From Paenibacillus macerans (GTDB taxonomy: Bacteria > Bacillota > Bacilli > Paenibacillales > Paenibacillaceae), in assembly GCF_023715465.1 (NCBI RefSeq), contig NZ_JAMBOE010000001.1, positions 248,001-312,000 on the forward strand: a stretch of DNA of 64,000 nt, in the 5' to 3' direction. Shown in pieces: positions 33,476 to 41,871 of this stretch; position 1 is the stretch's first letter, and every line of letters begins with the position of its first letter. The translations under genes were made by a program, and so were the position numbers. The notes beneath the pieces were generated by a model. The model was not told the origin of the DNA. It saw only the letters and a list, made by a program, of their open reading frames with translations, and did no database searches.

Positions 33476-35224
33476 TCAGCCACGAGAGGCCGCCGAGGCC
33501 GAGGCGTTGATCTCCCCGAACTGCGCCCGGTGCAGCCGGCTGTAATGGCCGCCGGAGGCGAGCAGCTCGTCATGGCGCCCTTGCTCCGAAACGCCCTCCT
33601 CCGTCACCACGACGATCCGGTCGGCGTTTTTGATCGTCGCCAGCCGGTGCGCGATCACGAGCGTCGTCCGGCCCGCCGACAGTTCGGCCAGCGACTGCTG
33701 GATCGCCAGCTCGGTTTCGGTGTCGAGCGCCGATGTTGCCTCGTCGAGGATCAGGATCGGCGGATTTTTTAGGAACATCCGGGCGATCGCGAGCCGCTGT
33801 TTTTGTCCGCCGGACAGCTTCACCCCGCGCTCGCCGATTACGGTGTCCATGCCCTCCGGCTGCGTCAAAATAAATTCCTCCAATTGAGCACGCCGGGCCG
33901 CCTCCCAAATTTCCTCCTCGCTCGCCCCCAGCTTGCCATAAGCGATATTCTCCCGAATCGTGCCGGAGAACAGGTACACTTCCTGCTGCACGATCCCGAT
34001 GTTGCGGCGCAGCGAGGCGAGGCTAAGGCTGCGGATATCTTTGCCGTCGACCGTGATCCTCCCTCCGTCCACTTCGTAAAACCGCGGCAGCAGGCTGCAA
34101 AGCGTTGTTTTGCCCGCGCCCGACGGCCCGACGAAGGCGATCGTTTCCCCGGCCCGGATGGACAGGCTGATGCCATCCAGCACCTTATCCTTTCCTTCAT
34201 AGCCAAAGGAGACGCGGTCGAATTCGATATCGCCCCCCAGCTTCCCGGCATCCGCCGCATCCGGGGCGTCCGCCACGTCAGGGGCGGTGTCTATGATTTC
34301 CACGTACCGCTTGAAACCGGCGATGCCTTTCGGATAACTTTCGATGATGGCGTTGATTTTTTCGATCGGTCGGATAAATACGTTGGCAAGCAGCAGAAAA
34401 CCGACGAATTCGCCGTAGGACAGCTCGCCGCGGATGACGAACCAGGTGCCGCAGACCATCACAAACAAAGAAACGAGCCGCATCAGCATATAGTTGACCG
34501 ACAAGCTGCCGGCCATGATTTTGTAAGCCCGCAGTTTGGTCGCGCGATAAGCCAGGTTGTTACCGTTGAACAGCGCCTTCTCATGCTCTTCGTTGGCAAA
34601 CGCCTGAACCACGCGGATACCTCCGATATTTTCCTCCACCCGGGAATTGAAATCGGCCAAGGCCGAAAACAACCCGCGGTACGTTTTGGTCATTTTCCCG
34701 TTGAAATAAAGCGCCGCCCAAACGAGCACCGGTACGACCAGAAACGTTAGCACCGCCAGCTTCCAGTTGATTGTCAGCATGAGCAGGAACGAGCCGACCA
34801 GCGTCATCCCGGCGATAAACAGGTCCTCCGGCCCATGGTGGGCCACTTCCCCGATATTGTCCAGGTCGTTGGAAATACGCGACATGAGGTGCCCGGTTTT
34901 ATGATTGTCGAAAAAGCGGAAGGATAGCTTTTGCAGGTGGTCGAACATTGTTTTGCGCATATTCGTTTCGATGTTGACCCCGAGCATATGCCCCCAGTAC
35001 GTCACGATATAGTTCAGCACTGTGTTGAGCACGTAGATCCCTAGCAGCGCTGCGGAAGCCCAGACGATCAGGGACCAGTTTTTCCCCGGAAGCAGCTTGT
35101 CGACGAACTGGTTCACGGCGATCGGAAACCCCAGTTCCAGCAGCCCCGCCACAACCGCGCAGGTGAAATCCAGCAGGAACAGCTTTTTATATGGCTTGTA
35201 GTACGAAAAAAAACGTCGAAGCAT
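33476..35224 (-). CDS. ABC exporter with fused membrane and ATPase domains (MsbA/YfiC-like)
   Basis: Start set at ATG 35224 (MLRRFFSYYKPYKK) with GGGGAGAG upstream. The 582-residue half-transporter has a six-helix ABC membrane domain (about 1-300) and an ATPase domain (about 340-575) with Walker A GPSGAGKTT, signature LSGGQ, Walker B ILILDEAT and H-loop 'IAHRL'. Such exporters act as dimers on lipids, drugs or peptides. No partner gene is adjacent, so homodimer is likely. Substrate not deducible. Confidence 0.92.
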   Translation of the reverse strand: MLRRFFSYYKPYKKLFLLDFTCAVVAGLLELGFPIAVNQFVDKLLPGKNWSLIVWASAALLGIYVLNTVLNYIVTYWGHMLGVNIETNMRKTMFDHLQKLSFRFFDNHKTGHLMSRISNDLDNIGEVAHHGPEDLFIAGMTLVGSFLLMLTINWKLAVLTFLVVPVLVWAALYFNGKMTKTYRGLFSALADFNSRVEENIGGIRVVQAFANEEHEKALFNGNNLAYRATKLRAYKIMAGSLSVNYMLMRLVSLFVMVCGTWFVIRGELSYGEFVGFLLLANVFIRPIEKINAIIESYPKGIAGFKRYVEIIDTAPDVADAPDAADAGKLGGDIEFDRVSFGYEGKDKVLDGISLSIRAGETIAFVGPSGAGKTTLCSLLPRFYEVDGGRITVDGKDIRSLSLASLRRNIGIVQQEVYLFSGTIRENIAYGKLGASEEEIWEAARRAQLEEFILTQPEGMDTVIGERGVKLSGGQKQRLAIARMFLKNPPILILDEATSALDTETELAIQQSLAELSAGRTTLVIAHRLATIKNADRIVVVTEEGVSEQGRHDELLASGGHYSRLHRAQFGEINASASAASRG

Positions 35225-35422
35225 CTTTCTCTCTCCCCTATCCATTTCGGCGCTTGGAAAAAAGACTATCATAAATATCCGCTAAAATGAAGAAGTTTTC
35301 ATGGATGCTGGCATGCGAACAGAAAAATAAGGTACAATAACTACCGGATCAACACGTAATAAGGACAAGTTTCCCTTGAGGGAAAGCCGCGGAAGCTGGC
35401 GGCGGAAGGAAGGATCGTAACC

Positions 35423-36286
35423 ATGTACGTAGCAGATGACTGGAAAGATTACGAAGTGATGGATACCGGGAACGGGGAAAAGCTGGAGCGCTGGGGCGAC
35501 GTGATTTTGCGCCGTCCCGATCCGCAAATCATTTGGCCGATCGAGAGCGAGGACAAACGATGGCGCGACGTGCACGGCCATTATCACCGCAGCTCCTCGG
35601 GCGGCGGCCAATGGGAAATGAAGAAACAAATTCCCGACCGCTGGACCGTTTCCTACGACCGGCTGAAATTTTATATTCGCCCCACCAACTTTAAACATAC
35701 CGGGCTGTTCCCGGAACAAGCGGCCAACTGGCGCTGGATGATGGACAAGATCGCCGCAGCGGGCCGGCCGATTTCGGTGCTCAACCTGTTTGCTTACACC
35801 GGGGGCGCAACGGTCGCGGCCGCTTCCGCCGGCGCGTCGGTCGTGCACGTCGACGCGGCCAAAGGCATGGTGCAGTGGGCCAAGGAAAATCTGGCGCTCT
35901 CCGGCCTCGGCGACCGGCCGGTCCGCTTCATGACGGACGACGTGTTCAAGTTCGTGCAGCGGGAGCAGCGGCGCGGCAACCGCTATGACGCAATCATCAT
36001 GGACCCGCCGTCCTACGGACGAGGCCCCGGCGGCGAGATGTGGAAGCTGGAGCAAAGCTTGTACCCGTTTGTGGAATCGTGCCTGTCGATTTTATCGGAC
36101 ACACCGCTGTTTTTCCTGATTAACTCTTATACGACCGGGATATCGCCAACCGTGCTGTACAACATGTTATCGATGACCGTGAAACGCCGGTTCGGCGAGC
36201 GGATTTCCGCCGGGGAGCTGGGCCTGCCGATCACCGCGTCCGGGCTGCATCTGCCCTGCGGCATTCTCGGGCGCTGGGAGGAGTAA
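35423..36286 (+). CDS. Class I SAM-dependent methyltransferase, probably rRNA (RlmI-like)
   Basis: 287 residues. Motif I region is 'VLNLFAYTGGATVAAASAGA', and motif IV 'DAIIMDPPSYGRG' (D-P-P-S-Y) matches RNA and nucleic-acid base methyltransferases of the RlmI/RlmK group. No PUA domain is present, unlike E. coli RlmI. GGAAGGA precedes the ATG. The next gene, a pseudouridine synthase, starts four bases after its stop, so the pair is probably a small RNA-modification operon. Confidence 0.85.
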   Translation: MYVADDWKDYEVMDTGNGEKLERWGDVILRRPDPQIIWPIESEDKRWRDVHGHYHRSSSGGGQWEMKKQIPDRWTVSYDRLKFYIRPTNFKHTGLFPEQAANWRWMMDKIAAAGRPISVLNLFAYTGGATVAAASAGASVVHVDAAKGMVQWAKENLALSGLGDRPVRFMTDDVFKFVQREQRRGNRYDAIIMDPPSYGRGPGGEMWKLEQSLYPFVESCLSILSDTPLFFLINSYTTGISPTVLYNMLSMTVKRRFGERISAGELGLPITASGLHLPCGILGRWEE

Positions 36287-36289
36287 ACG

Positions 36290-37057
36290 ATGATGGATGG
36301 CGGAGCAAAACGGACGACGGGACAGCCGGAGATGGCCATCCTGTTTGAAGACAACCATCTGCTCGGGATCGAAAAGCCGGTGAACGTGCCGACCCAAGAG
36401 GATGCCAGCGGCGACCCTGATCTCCTGAACCTGCTGAAGGAGGATCTCAAACAGCGCTACCAGAAGCCCGGCAACGTCTACCTGGGGCTGGTGCACCGGC
36501 TGGACCGTCCCGTCGGCGGCGCGATGATCTTCGCCAAGACGTCGAAAGCGGCCTCGCGGCTGGCCGAAGCAGTGCGCAGCCGCCGCTTCAGCAAAACGTA
36601 CGTGGCCGTCGTCCATGGCGCTCCGCCGCAGCGCCAGGGGCGTCTGACCGACACGCTGCTGAAGGACGAGCGCACCAATACAGTGTCCGTCGTTCCGGCC
36701 GGGACGCCGGGCGGCAAAGAGGCGCGGCTCGACTATAAAGTGCTCGGCGTAGCGGCCGAGGAGCGCCTCAGCCTGGTGCAGGTGGAGCTGCACACCGGCA
36801 GGCCGCATCAGATCCGCGTGCAGATGAGCCGGATCGGCTGCCCGCTGTACGGCGACCAGAAATACGGCGCGGCCCTGAACAAACCGGGCCAGCAAATCGC
36901 CTTGTGGTCGCTGTATGTAGGTTTTCCGCATCCGGTCGGCAAGCAGCCCGTCGACCTGATCTCGCTGCCTCCCCGCCAGTTTCCCTGGCAACTGTGGGAG
37001 GAGCGCATATATACCAATCTGGTGGCGATGCTCCAAGCGGGGGAAAACGGTTTTTGA
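36290..37057 (+). CDS. RluA-family pseudouridine synthase
   Basis: 255 residues. The catalytic aspartate lies in 'GLVHRLDRPVGGAMIFAKT' (H-R-L-D), and the later 'ELHTGRPHQIRVQMSRIGCPLYGDQKYG' segment completes the family signature. No N-terminal S4 domain is seen, as in RluA/TruC-type enzymes, so the target (23S rRNA or tRNA) is unclear. GGAGG inside the last codons of the methyltransferase gene serves as ribosome site. Confidence 0.92.
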   Translation: MMDGGAKRTTGQPEMAILFEDNHLLGIEKPVNVPTQEDASGDPDLLNLLKEDLKQRYQKPGNVYLGLVHRLDRPVGGAMIFAKTSKAASRLAEAVRSRRFSKTYVAVVHGAPPQRQGRLTDTLLKDERTNTVSVVPAGTPGGKEARLDYKVLGVAAEERLSLVQVELHTGRPHQIRVQMSRIGCPLYGDQKYGAALNKPGQQIALWSLYVGFPHPVGKQPVDLISLPPRQFPWQLWEERIYTNLVAMLQAGENGF

Positions 37058-37080
37058 GGTTTGGACGGCAACAACAAGAC

Positions 37081-37128
37081 GGCGGGATGTTTGGATTACC
37101 GGAAATCCAAACATCCCGCCTCTATTTA
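37081..37128 (+). terminator. Terminator of the methyltransferase-pseudouridine synthase pair
   Basis: GGCGGGATGTTTGGATT pairs with AATCCAAACATCCCGCC (17 bp), followed by TCTATTTAG. One of the strongest hairpins in the window. Confidence 0.8.
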
Positions 37129-37130
37129 GT

Positions 37131-37178
37131 TTGCACCTTGGTTTGCTCCTCGGTTTGAGCCTTGGTTTGCGCCCTGAT
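37131..37178. repeat. 12-bp tandem repeat, four units
   Basis: TTGCACCTTGGT, TTGCTCCTCGGT, TTGAGCCTTGGT, TTGCGCCCTGAT: four units in register, directly downstream of the MarR stop codon on the minus strand. Confidence 0.65.
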
Positions 37179-37195
37179 TTGCCGCCGTTACGCCG

Positions 37196-37606
37196 TTACT
37201 TTGTTCCGGCAATTTTCCCCAATAAATAAACAAGCAGTTGCTGATTGTGAGTCGAAATACGGTCAAGCACGCCGCTCAAATATTCGTTCCTTACGGATAC
37301 GCCGCGCTCTACCTCTTGCTGTCCTTTTTCCGTGATCGAGATCCATACGTTGCGCCGGTCATGTTCATCGCGGTCGCGCCGGATCAATTCGCCCCGTTCC
37401 ATCCGGTCCAGCAGCATCGTCACCGCCGCCGGCGTCGTTGATAAATGCGGAATCAAATCGGACGGCTTCAGATTGCCCTGCTGCGTGAGCAGCTCCAGCA
37501 CGTTCAATTGCGACATCGTCAGCGTTGGAGCCAGTTTCTCCTCCATATGGTCCTGATAATCCTTCACGATGAGATCCAGCAATCTGGCAAATTCAGCGGT
37601 ATGCAA
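37196..37606 (-). CDS. MarR-family transcriptional regulator
   Basis: 136 residues if started at TTG 37606, which follows AGGGAGGGATAGGA; an upstream ATG at 37639 lacks a site. The winged helix includes 'LTQQGNLKPSDLIPHLSTTPAAVTMLLDRMERGELIRRDRDEHDRR', the standard MarR recognition helix and wing. No target gene is adjacent in operon. A 12-bp tandem repeat starts 18 bases after the stop codon. Confidence 0.85.
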   Translation of the reverse strand: MHTAEFARLLDLIVKDYQDHMEEKLAPTLTMSQLNVLELLTQQGNLKPSDLIPHLSTTPAAVTMLLDRMERGELIRRDRDEHDRRNVWISITEKGQQEVERGVSVRNEYLSGVLDRISTHNQQLLVYLLGKIAGTK

Positions 37607-37767
37607 TCCTATCCCTCCCTGCTTCGCGTCATTAATCAATTCGCCTTCAAAAGTGGAAATTCCTGCTTGCCCGCACCGATCTTCACGCCAGCGCCAAAAA
37701 CGGCCATCCGCAGCCGGCGGTTTGCCGGGCGGATGACCGTTTTGACTTGGTTTCTCTATAGATTCGT

Positions 37768-38835
37768 TTATTTGACGGCATGTCTCCAGCCGTAAGGATC
37801 AGGGAGCACTCCGCGCTGAATTCCGGTGAGCTCGTTGTACAATTTCTCGGAAAGCGCTCCCGTCTTGCCCCCGGAAATTTCGATTTCACGATCTTCCCAG
37901 CGCATCGAGCCGATCGGAGATATGACCGCCGCCGTCCCTGTGCCAAACGCTTCTTCCAGCTCGCCCCGGCGGCTGGCTTCAAACAGCTCGTCAACGCCAA
38001 TGCGCCGCTCCTCCACCGGAATCCCCCATTCCCGCAGCAAATGCAGCACCGAATCCCGGGTAATGCCCGCCAAAATGCTTCCGTTCAATTCCGGTGTAAT
38101 CACCTTCCCGTTCACTTTAAAAAACACGTTCATGCTGCCGACTTCTTCGATGTATTTTTTCTCCACCCCATCAAGCCAGAGCACCTGCGAAAATCCGAAT
38201 TGCTTGGCGTCCTCCTGGGCTTTGAGTCCGGAGGCGTAATTCCCCGACGTTTTCGCCTCGCCGGTGCCTCCGCGCACGGCCCGCACGTATTGATCCTCCA
38301 CATAAATCCGTACCGGATGGATCCCTTCCGAATAATAGGCCCCAACCGGTGTTAAAATCACGATAAATTGATATTCCCGGGCTGCCCTGACCCCGAGACC
38401 CGCTTCCGTCGCGATCATAAAGGGGCGGATGTACAGCGAATTTCCTTCGCCATCGGGAACCCAAGCCTCGTCCAGCTCAACCAGCTTGCAAATCGCCTCC
38501 AGGACCGGGCCGCCGTCAACCTCGGGCATGCCCATGCGGACGCACGAGGTGTTCATCCGCCGCAAATTCATCTCGGGCCGGAACAAAACGACTTTCCCTT
38601 CCGGCGTACGGTACGCCTTCATGCCCTCGAACACTTCCTGGCCGTAATGAAACACCATCGCCGACGGGTCCAGCGCAAGCGGACCGTAAGGCACGATTCG
38701 CAGGTCGTGCCAGCCCTTTTCTTCCGAATAATCCATAAGCAGCATATGATCGGTAAAATACCGGCCAAAACCAAGCTGATCCCCAGCCGGCTTCGTTTTT
38801 GGGGTTGAGCTAAGCGTGATTTTTAACTGATCCAT
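37768..38835 (-). CDS. ilvE: Branched-chain amino acid aminotransferase
   Basis: Start set at ATG 38835 (MDQLKITLSSTPK); AAGAGG lies upstream. The 355-residue protein is a fold-IV PLP enzyme of the long BCAT type. The 'GGTGEAKTSGNYASGLKAQ' segment carries the PLP lysine, and 'EEVGSMNVFF' and 'AFGTGTAAVISPIG' bind cofactor phosphate. It makes or degrades Leu, Ile and Val. It is monocistronic and divergent from a LysR regulator, which may control it. I saw no T-box leader. Confidence 0.94.
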   Translation of the reverse strand: MDQLKITLSSTPKTKPAGDQLGFGRYFTDHMLLMDYSEEKGWHDLRIVPYGPLALDPSAMVFHYGQEVFEGMKAYRTPEGKVVLFRPEMNLRRMNTSCVRMGMPEVDGGPVLEAICKLVELDEAWVPDGEGNSLYIRPFMIATEAGLGVRAAREYQFIVILTPVGAYYSEGIHPVRIYVEDQYVRAVRGGTGEAKTSGNYASGLKAQEDAKQFGFSQVLWLDGVEKKYIEEVGSMNVFFKVNGKVITPELNGSILAGITRDSVLHLLREWGIPVEERRIGVDELFEASRRGELEEAFGTGTAAVISPIGSMRWEDREIEISGGKTGALSEKLYNELTGIQRGVLPDPYGWRHAVK

Positions 38836-38971
38836 GTTCCGCAGCCTCTTTTCTTCTCCATTTTCTATTGCATTTACTATATCGAAATCCCTTTCATTGA
38901 TCAATGACATAATATCAATTATAATCATAGAAATTATCTATTAACAGCACAGAAAAATCGGAGGTTGCATC

Positions 38972-39877
38972 GTGGAGCATCGCTTGTTGGAATACTTTAT
39001 CGCTTTGGGGGAGGAGCTGCATTTCACTAAAGCCGCGGACCGGCTCAGCATTAGCCAGCCTACGCTCAGCCATCAAATCCGGCTGCTCGAGCAGGAACTG
39101 GGCACGCCTTTGTTTCAACGCTCCGGCAAAAAAAATTACTTGACCCAAGCGGGACAAGTTCTAATGGAGCATGCCCGCCGCGTCATTTACGAATTGGAGC
39201 AAGCCAAGCTGGAAATCGGCCAGCTGTCGGGGCTTGCGCGCGGGAGGCTGCGGATCGGCTGCTCCGGCAATCATTTGCTGGAAAGCCGGCTGATTTCGTT
39301 TTATCGCCAGTTTCCCGGCATTGAGCTGTCCGTGATCGAGCTGGCCACCGAAGAAACGCACGCCGGCCTGCTCAGCAACCAGCTCGATCTCGGCGTCGTG
39401 TTTCTGCCGCTCGAGGACGAGCAGCTCGTCAGCCGGCCGCTGTTCGACGAGGAGCTTGTGCTCGTCGTGTCCCGCCGGCATGAATTCGCCGAGCTGCCCG
39501 AGGTGCCGCTCGAACGGCTGAGCCGCATCCCGCTCATATTGTTCCCGCCGAAGTTTTTCGTCCGCCAGCTGTTCGACGCGGCCTGCACCGAACGCGGCAT
39601 CGCGCTGAAGCCGGTCATGGAGCTGTCGACGATGGATTCCCAGGTGCGGATGGTTCGCAGCAATGTCGGCGGCACGATCTTGCCGGCTTCGTACGCCTGG
39701 ACGCTGGACGGAACGGTGAGGGGAAGATTGGGCGACGGTTTTGACGCTGGGTTTGGCGATATCGCCATCATTCCGCTTGCCGAGCCCGCTCCGCGCAAAC
39801 AAGTCGGTTTGGTCTACCGCAAAAATATGTTTATGGACGCCACGCTGGAGGCATTTGTCCGCCATCTGAACGGGTAA
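38972..39877 (+). CDS. LysR-family transcriptional regulator (CynR-like)
   Basis: 301 residues from GTG 38972, with CGGAGG upstream. N-terminal winged helix (about 1-60, 'FTKAADRLSISQPTLSHQIRLLEQELGTPLFQRSGKK') and C-terminal LysR substrate-binding domain beginning near 'GRLRIGCSGNHLLESRL'. It is divergent from ilvE across 136 bp of AT-rich DNA with overlapping short dyads (ATAATATCAATTAT), so ilvE is the probable target (inference). Confidence 0.9.
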   Translation: MEHRLLEYFIALGEELHFTKAADRLSISQPTLSHQIRLLEQELGTPLFQRSGKKNYLTQAGQVLMEHARRVIYELEQAKLEIGQLSGLARGRLRIGCSGNHLLESRLISFYRQFPGIELSVIELATEETHAGLLSNQLDLGVVFLPLEDEQLVSRPLFDEELVLVVSRRHEFAELPEVPLERLSRIPLILFPPKFFVRQLFDAACTERGIALKPVMELSTMDSQVRMVRSNVGGTILPASYAWTLDGTVRGRLGDGFDAGFGDIAIIPLAEPAPRKQVGLVYRKNMFMDATLEAFVRHLNG

Positions 39878-39899
39878 GCCGAAACGCTTCACGCTCCGT

Positions 39900-40709
39900 T
39901 CACAAAAGGACGATGCTCTCCTTTAAGGACATAATCGGACGCCCCGTCAAAGCCTCCAAATCGCCCGAGATGGACGAAGTGTCCATCTTCCCGAGAAATC
40001 CATACACCCAGTGTTGAATTTGAGGGTCCTCGCGGTGAACGACGGGCTTCCCGGCCAGTTCGGATAAAGCCGCAGCCAATTCGCCAAACGTCCACGGTTT
40101 TGGTGCGGTCAGTTCATACGTGTGATGGCGGTGCCGCAGACCGGTATCGGACAATACGGCGGCGATCGCCGCCGCCAGATCCTCCCGGGTAACGGTGTTA
40201 AACAGCCAATTTCCCGGATAAGTGACCAGTTCCCCCGACCTTATGGCCGCATCAAGCTCAAACAGAGCGGCAATATCCGTGTACAGTGCGTTGCGAAAGA
40301 AAGTATACGGAATGCCCGAGGCCAGGATCGCGTACTCTGTAGCCAGATGAAGCTGAGTAGGCGGCACTTGGCCGGATCCGGGAAAAGCGATGCCCGTATA
40401 CAAAATATGCTCCACGCCCGCTTGTTTGGCCGCTTCGATCACATGGGCGTGCTGGCGGACGCGCACCGTATCATCACGATGAGAGCTGGATATCAGCAAC
40501 AGCTTCGTTATCCCGGCAAACGCTGAAGCCATTTCCCCCGGCCGGTCGTAATCGCAGCGCCTCACCTCCACTCCCCATTCCGCCAAAAACGCTGCCTCCT
40601 CCGGCCGGCGTACGCAGGCAACGACTGGCTCGTTTTTACTTTGTTGACGCAGCCGCTCCATAATCAAACGTCCTAATTTTCCGTTTGCTCCGGTAATCGC
40701 AATTGACAT
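39900..40709 (-). CDS. NAD(P)H-binding quinone oxidoreductase-like protein (QorB/YtfG type)
   Basis: 269 residues of the atypical SDR/NmrA-like group. Nucleotide-binding motif 'ITGANGKLGRLIME' at the very N-terminus, then 'LLLISSS', 'VEHILYTGIAFPG' and 'PYTFFRNALYTDI', a pattern like YtfG (NAD(P)H:quinone oxidoreductase 2). Its promoter carries GTTAAGCACTTAAC, shared with the adjacent marR, so it is probably derepressed by an electrophile or quinone through that regulator. Confidence 0.85.
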   Translation of the reverse strand: MSIAITGANGKLGRLIMERLRQQSKNEPVVACVRRPEEAAFLAEWGVEVRRCDYDRPGEMASAFAGITKLLLISSSHRDDTVRVRQHAHVIEAAKQAGVEHILYTGIAFPGSGQVPPTQLHLATEYAILASGIPYTFFRNALYTDIAALFELDAAIRSGELVTYPGNWLFNTVTREDLAAAIAAVLSDTGLRHRHHTYELTAPKPWTFGELAAALSELAGKPVVHREDPQIQHWVYGFLGKMDTSSISGDLEALTGRPIMSLKESIVLL

Positions 40710-40750
40710 AAATCATCCTCCGCATCTCGAAAGTTTATCCATGACATAAA

Positions 40751-40764
40751 GTTAAGCACTTAAC
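40751..40764. promoter_or_regulatory. MarR operator candidate, QorB-like gene
   Basis: GTTAAGCACTTAAC, a near-perfect palindrome 41 bases before the start of the gene on the minus strand. The same 12-bp core TTAAGCACTTAA is at 41270-41281. Confidence 0.7.
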
Positions 40765-40791
40765 CAAATGACCAATAAGATAGCCAAAAAA

Positions 40792-41241
40792 TCAATCCTG
40801 ATTTTTTAGCTTGTTTAACAACGATGCCAGCTGCTCCAGTTCCCCATCCGTAAGCACCTGCAGCCGGTCGGCAATGGAACGGCGGTTTCCGGGCAAATGG
40901 TTCAGCAGAAACGTTTGACCTTCGCTCGTGATGGAAATGACCGCTTTCCGTCCATCGGTAGGATGGCTGTCCCGGCGGACGAACCCGTCCTTTTCCAGCG
41001 GTACGAGCAGAAGGCTGATATTGGCTTTCGTCACGCCGATTTTTTGCGCGAGCAAGGAAGGGAGCAGGCTGCCTCCTTCTTTCATGATTTCGACCAGAAT
41101 ACGGATTCTGGCCCCGTTTTGTCCTGTGGACTGCCAGTATTTTTCCGAAACGTCCACAAGCTTTGCGGTCGCTTCAACCAGAGCAAAGAAAACCTGCGTA
41201 TGCAGTGGCTGATCCCATACGTATTCCTGCAATTTTTCCAT
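40792..41241 (-). CDS. MarR-family regulator of the QorB-like gene
   Basis: Start set at ATG 41241 (MEKLQEYVW) with GGAGTG upstream; 149 residues. The winged helix includes 'LLAQKIGVTKANISLLLVPLEKDGFVRRDSHPTDGRKAVISIT'. No conserved cysteine pair is seen; one cysteine occurs only upstream of the chosen start. Shared TTAAGCACTTAA palindromes in front of this gene and of the QorB-like gene suggest autoregulation plus control of the oxidoreductase. Confidence 0.88.
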   Translation of the reverse strand: MEKLQEYVWDQPLHTQVFFALVEATAKLVDVSEKYWQSTGQNGARIRILVEIMKEGGSLLPSLLAQKIGVTKANISLLLVPLEKDGFVRRDSHPTDGRKAVISITSEGQTFLLNHLPGNRRSIADRLQVLTDGELEQLASLLNKLKNQD

Positions 41242-41269
41242 AGAACAGACACTCCGATCAACCATTTGA

Positions 41270-41281
41270 TTAAGCACTTAA
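41270..41281. promoter_or_regulatory. MarR operator candidate, marR's own promoter
   Basis: TTAAGCACTTAA, 28 bases before the marR start; identical 12-bp core to the site at 40751-40764. Confidence 0.7.
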
Positions 41282-41391
41282 CTACTTTTTACTACATCGT
41301 TGCCTAAAAGTCAAATGAATCCAGCCCGCCGACCCGAGTGGCGACAGCTAACTGCCGGCCGGTTTGCCCTACTGCCAAACCCTAACGGACA

Positions 41392-41518
41392 CCATAAACC
41401 TTATTTGGCATCTTTAGTGCAACTTTTCGGCCTTCTTTTGCCAAATAAGAGCGCACCTGTCCTTTAGAATTTGAAACGCTGTCTTTTCGGACCAATAAGG
41501 GCGTTCATGTCCGTTAAC
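41392..41518. repeat. TAACGGACA inverted-end repeat, copy 2
   Basis: Begins CTAACGGACA and ends TGTCCGTTA. It shares the end words, GTTCATGTCCGTTA and the inner inverted ACCTTATTTGGC/GCCAAATAAG pair with the copy at 23536-23670. The rest is diverged. Confidence 0.65.
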
Positions 41519-41547
41519 CGCATAAGGTCTGGATTGGGCAGTGTTGG

Positions 41548-41727
41548 TTGGAAAAAATCCAATAGATAGACGGAAATCGTACGCCATTCTGAACTCTTAT
41601 TGGAAAATATCCAATAGATTTCCTCAAATTACGCTATCGCCCCCCCGCCGAGCGTCATCTATTGGAAAATGTCCAATCAAGGTGCTGATTTTACCACTTA
41701 ATTTCCAATTCTATTGGATAATTCCAA
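41548..41727. repeat. Four TTGGA-N-TCCAA hairpin repeats
   Basis: TTGGAAAAAATCCAA (41548), TTGGAAAATATCCAA (41600), TTGGAAAATGTCCAA (41662), TTGGATAATTCCAA (41714): perfect five-base arms around a 4-5 base AT loop, spaced 52, 62 and 52 bp. Two are followed by TAGAT. A fifth is at 7263. Confidence 0.75.
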
Positions 41728-41790
41728 TCACACATCCAACTTATGGAGCTCGTCCTTTCCACACCGACTAGTTAGCCGCATCCACACCGC

Positions 41791-41845
41791 AAAAAAAGCC
41801 CCGCGCACGTTGTACAAAGAGTACATCCGCACGCGGAGCTTTTTA
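41791..41845 (-). terminator. Terminator of parE-parC
   Basis: On the minus strand AAAAAGCTCCGCGTGC pairs with GCGCGGGGCTTTTTTT, with an inner GTAC/GTAC stem; strong T-tail. 27 bases past the parC stop. Confidence 0.85.
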
Positions 41846-41871
41846 CCGTTACTCAAAACTTATTGGTCACG

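Larger units (their letters stand above)
41242..41871. other. Gene-free repeat-rich stretch
   Basis: 630 bp with no supported gene. In order: marR promoter and operator, a TAACGGACA inverted-end repeat, four TTGGA-TCCAA hairpins, and the parC terminator. Confidence 0.65.

Noticed and set aside
38836..38971. T-box leader for ilvE
   Set aside because: The gap is too short and lacks the conserved T-box core and a terminator stem.
41548..41727. CRISPR-like array
   Set aside because: Units are only 14-15 bp palindromes with different short context and uneven spacers, and no cas genes are near.
41541..41771. 76-codon plus-strand frame
   Set aside because: It reads straight through the TTGGA-TCCAA hairpin repeats; no ribosome site.
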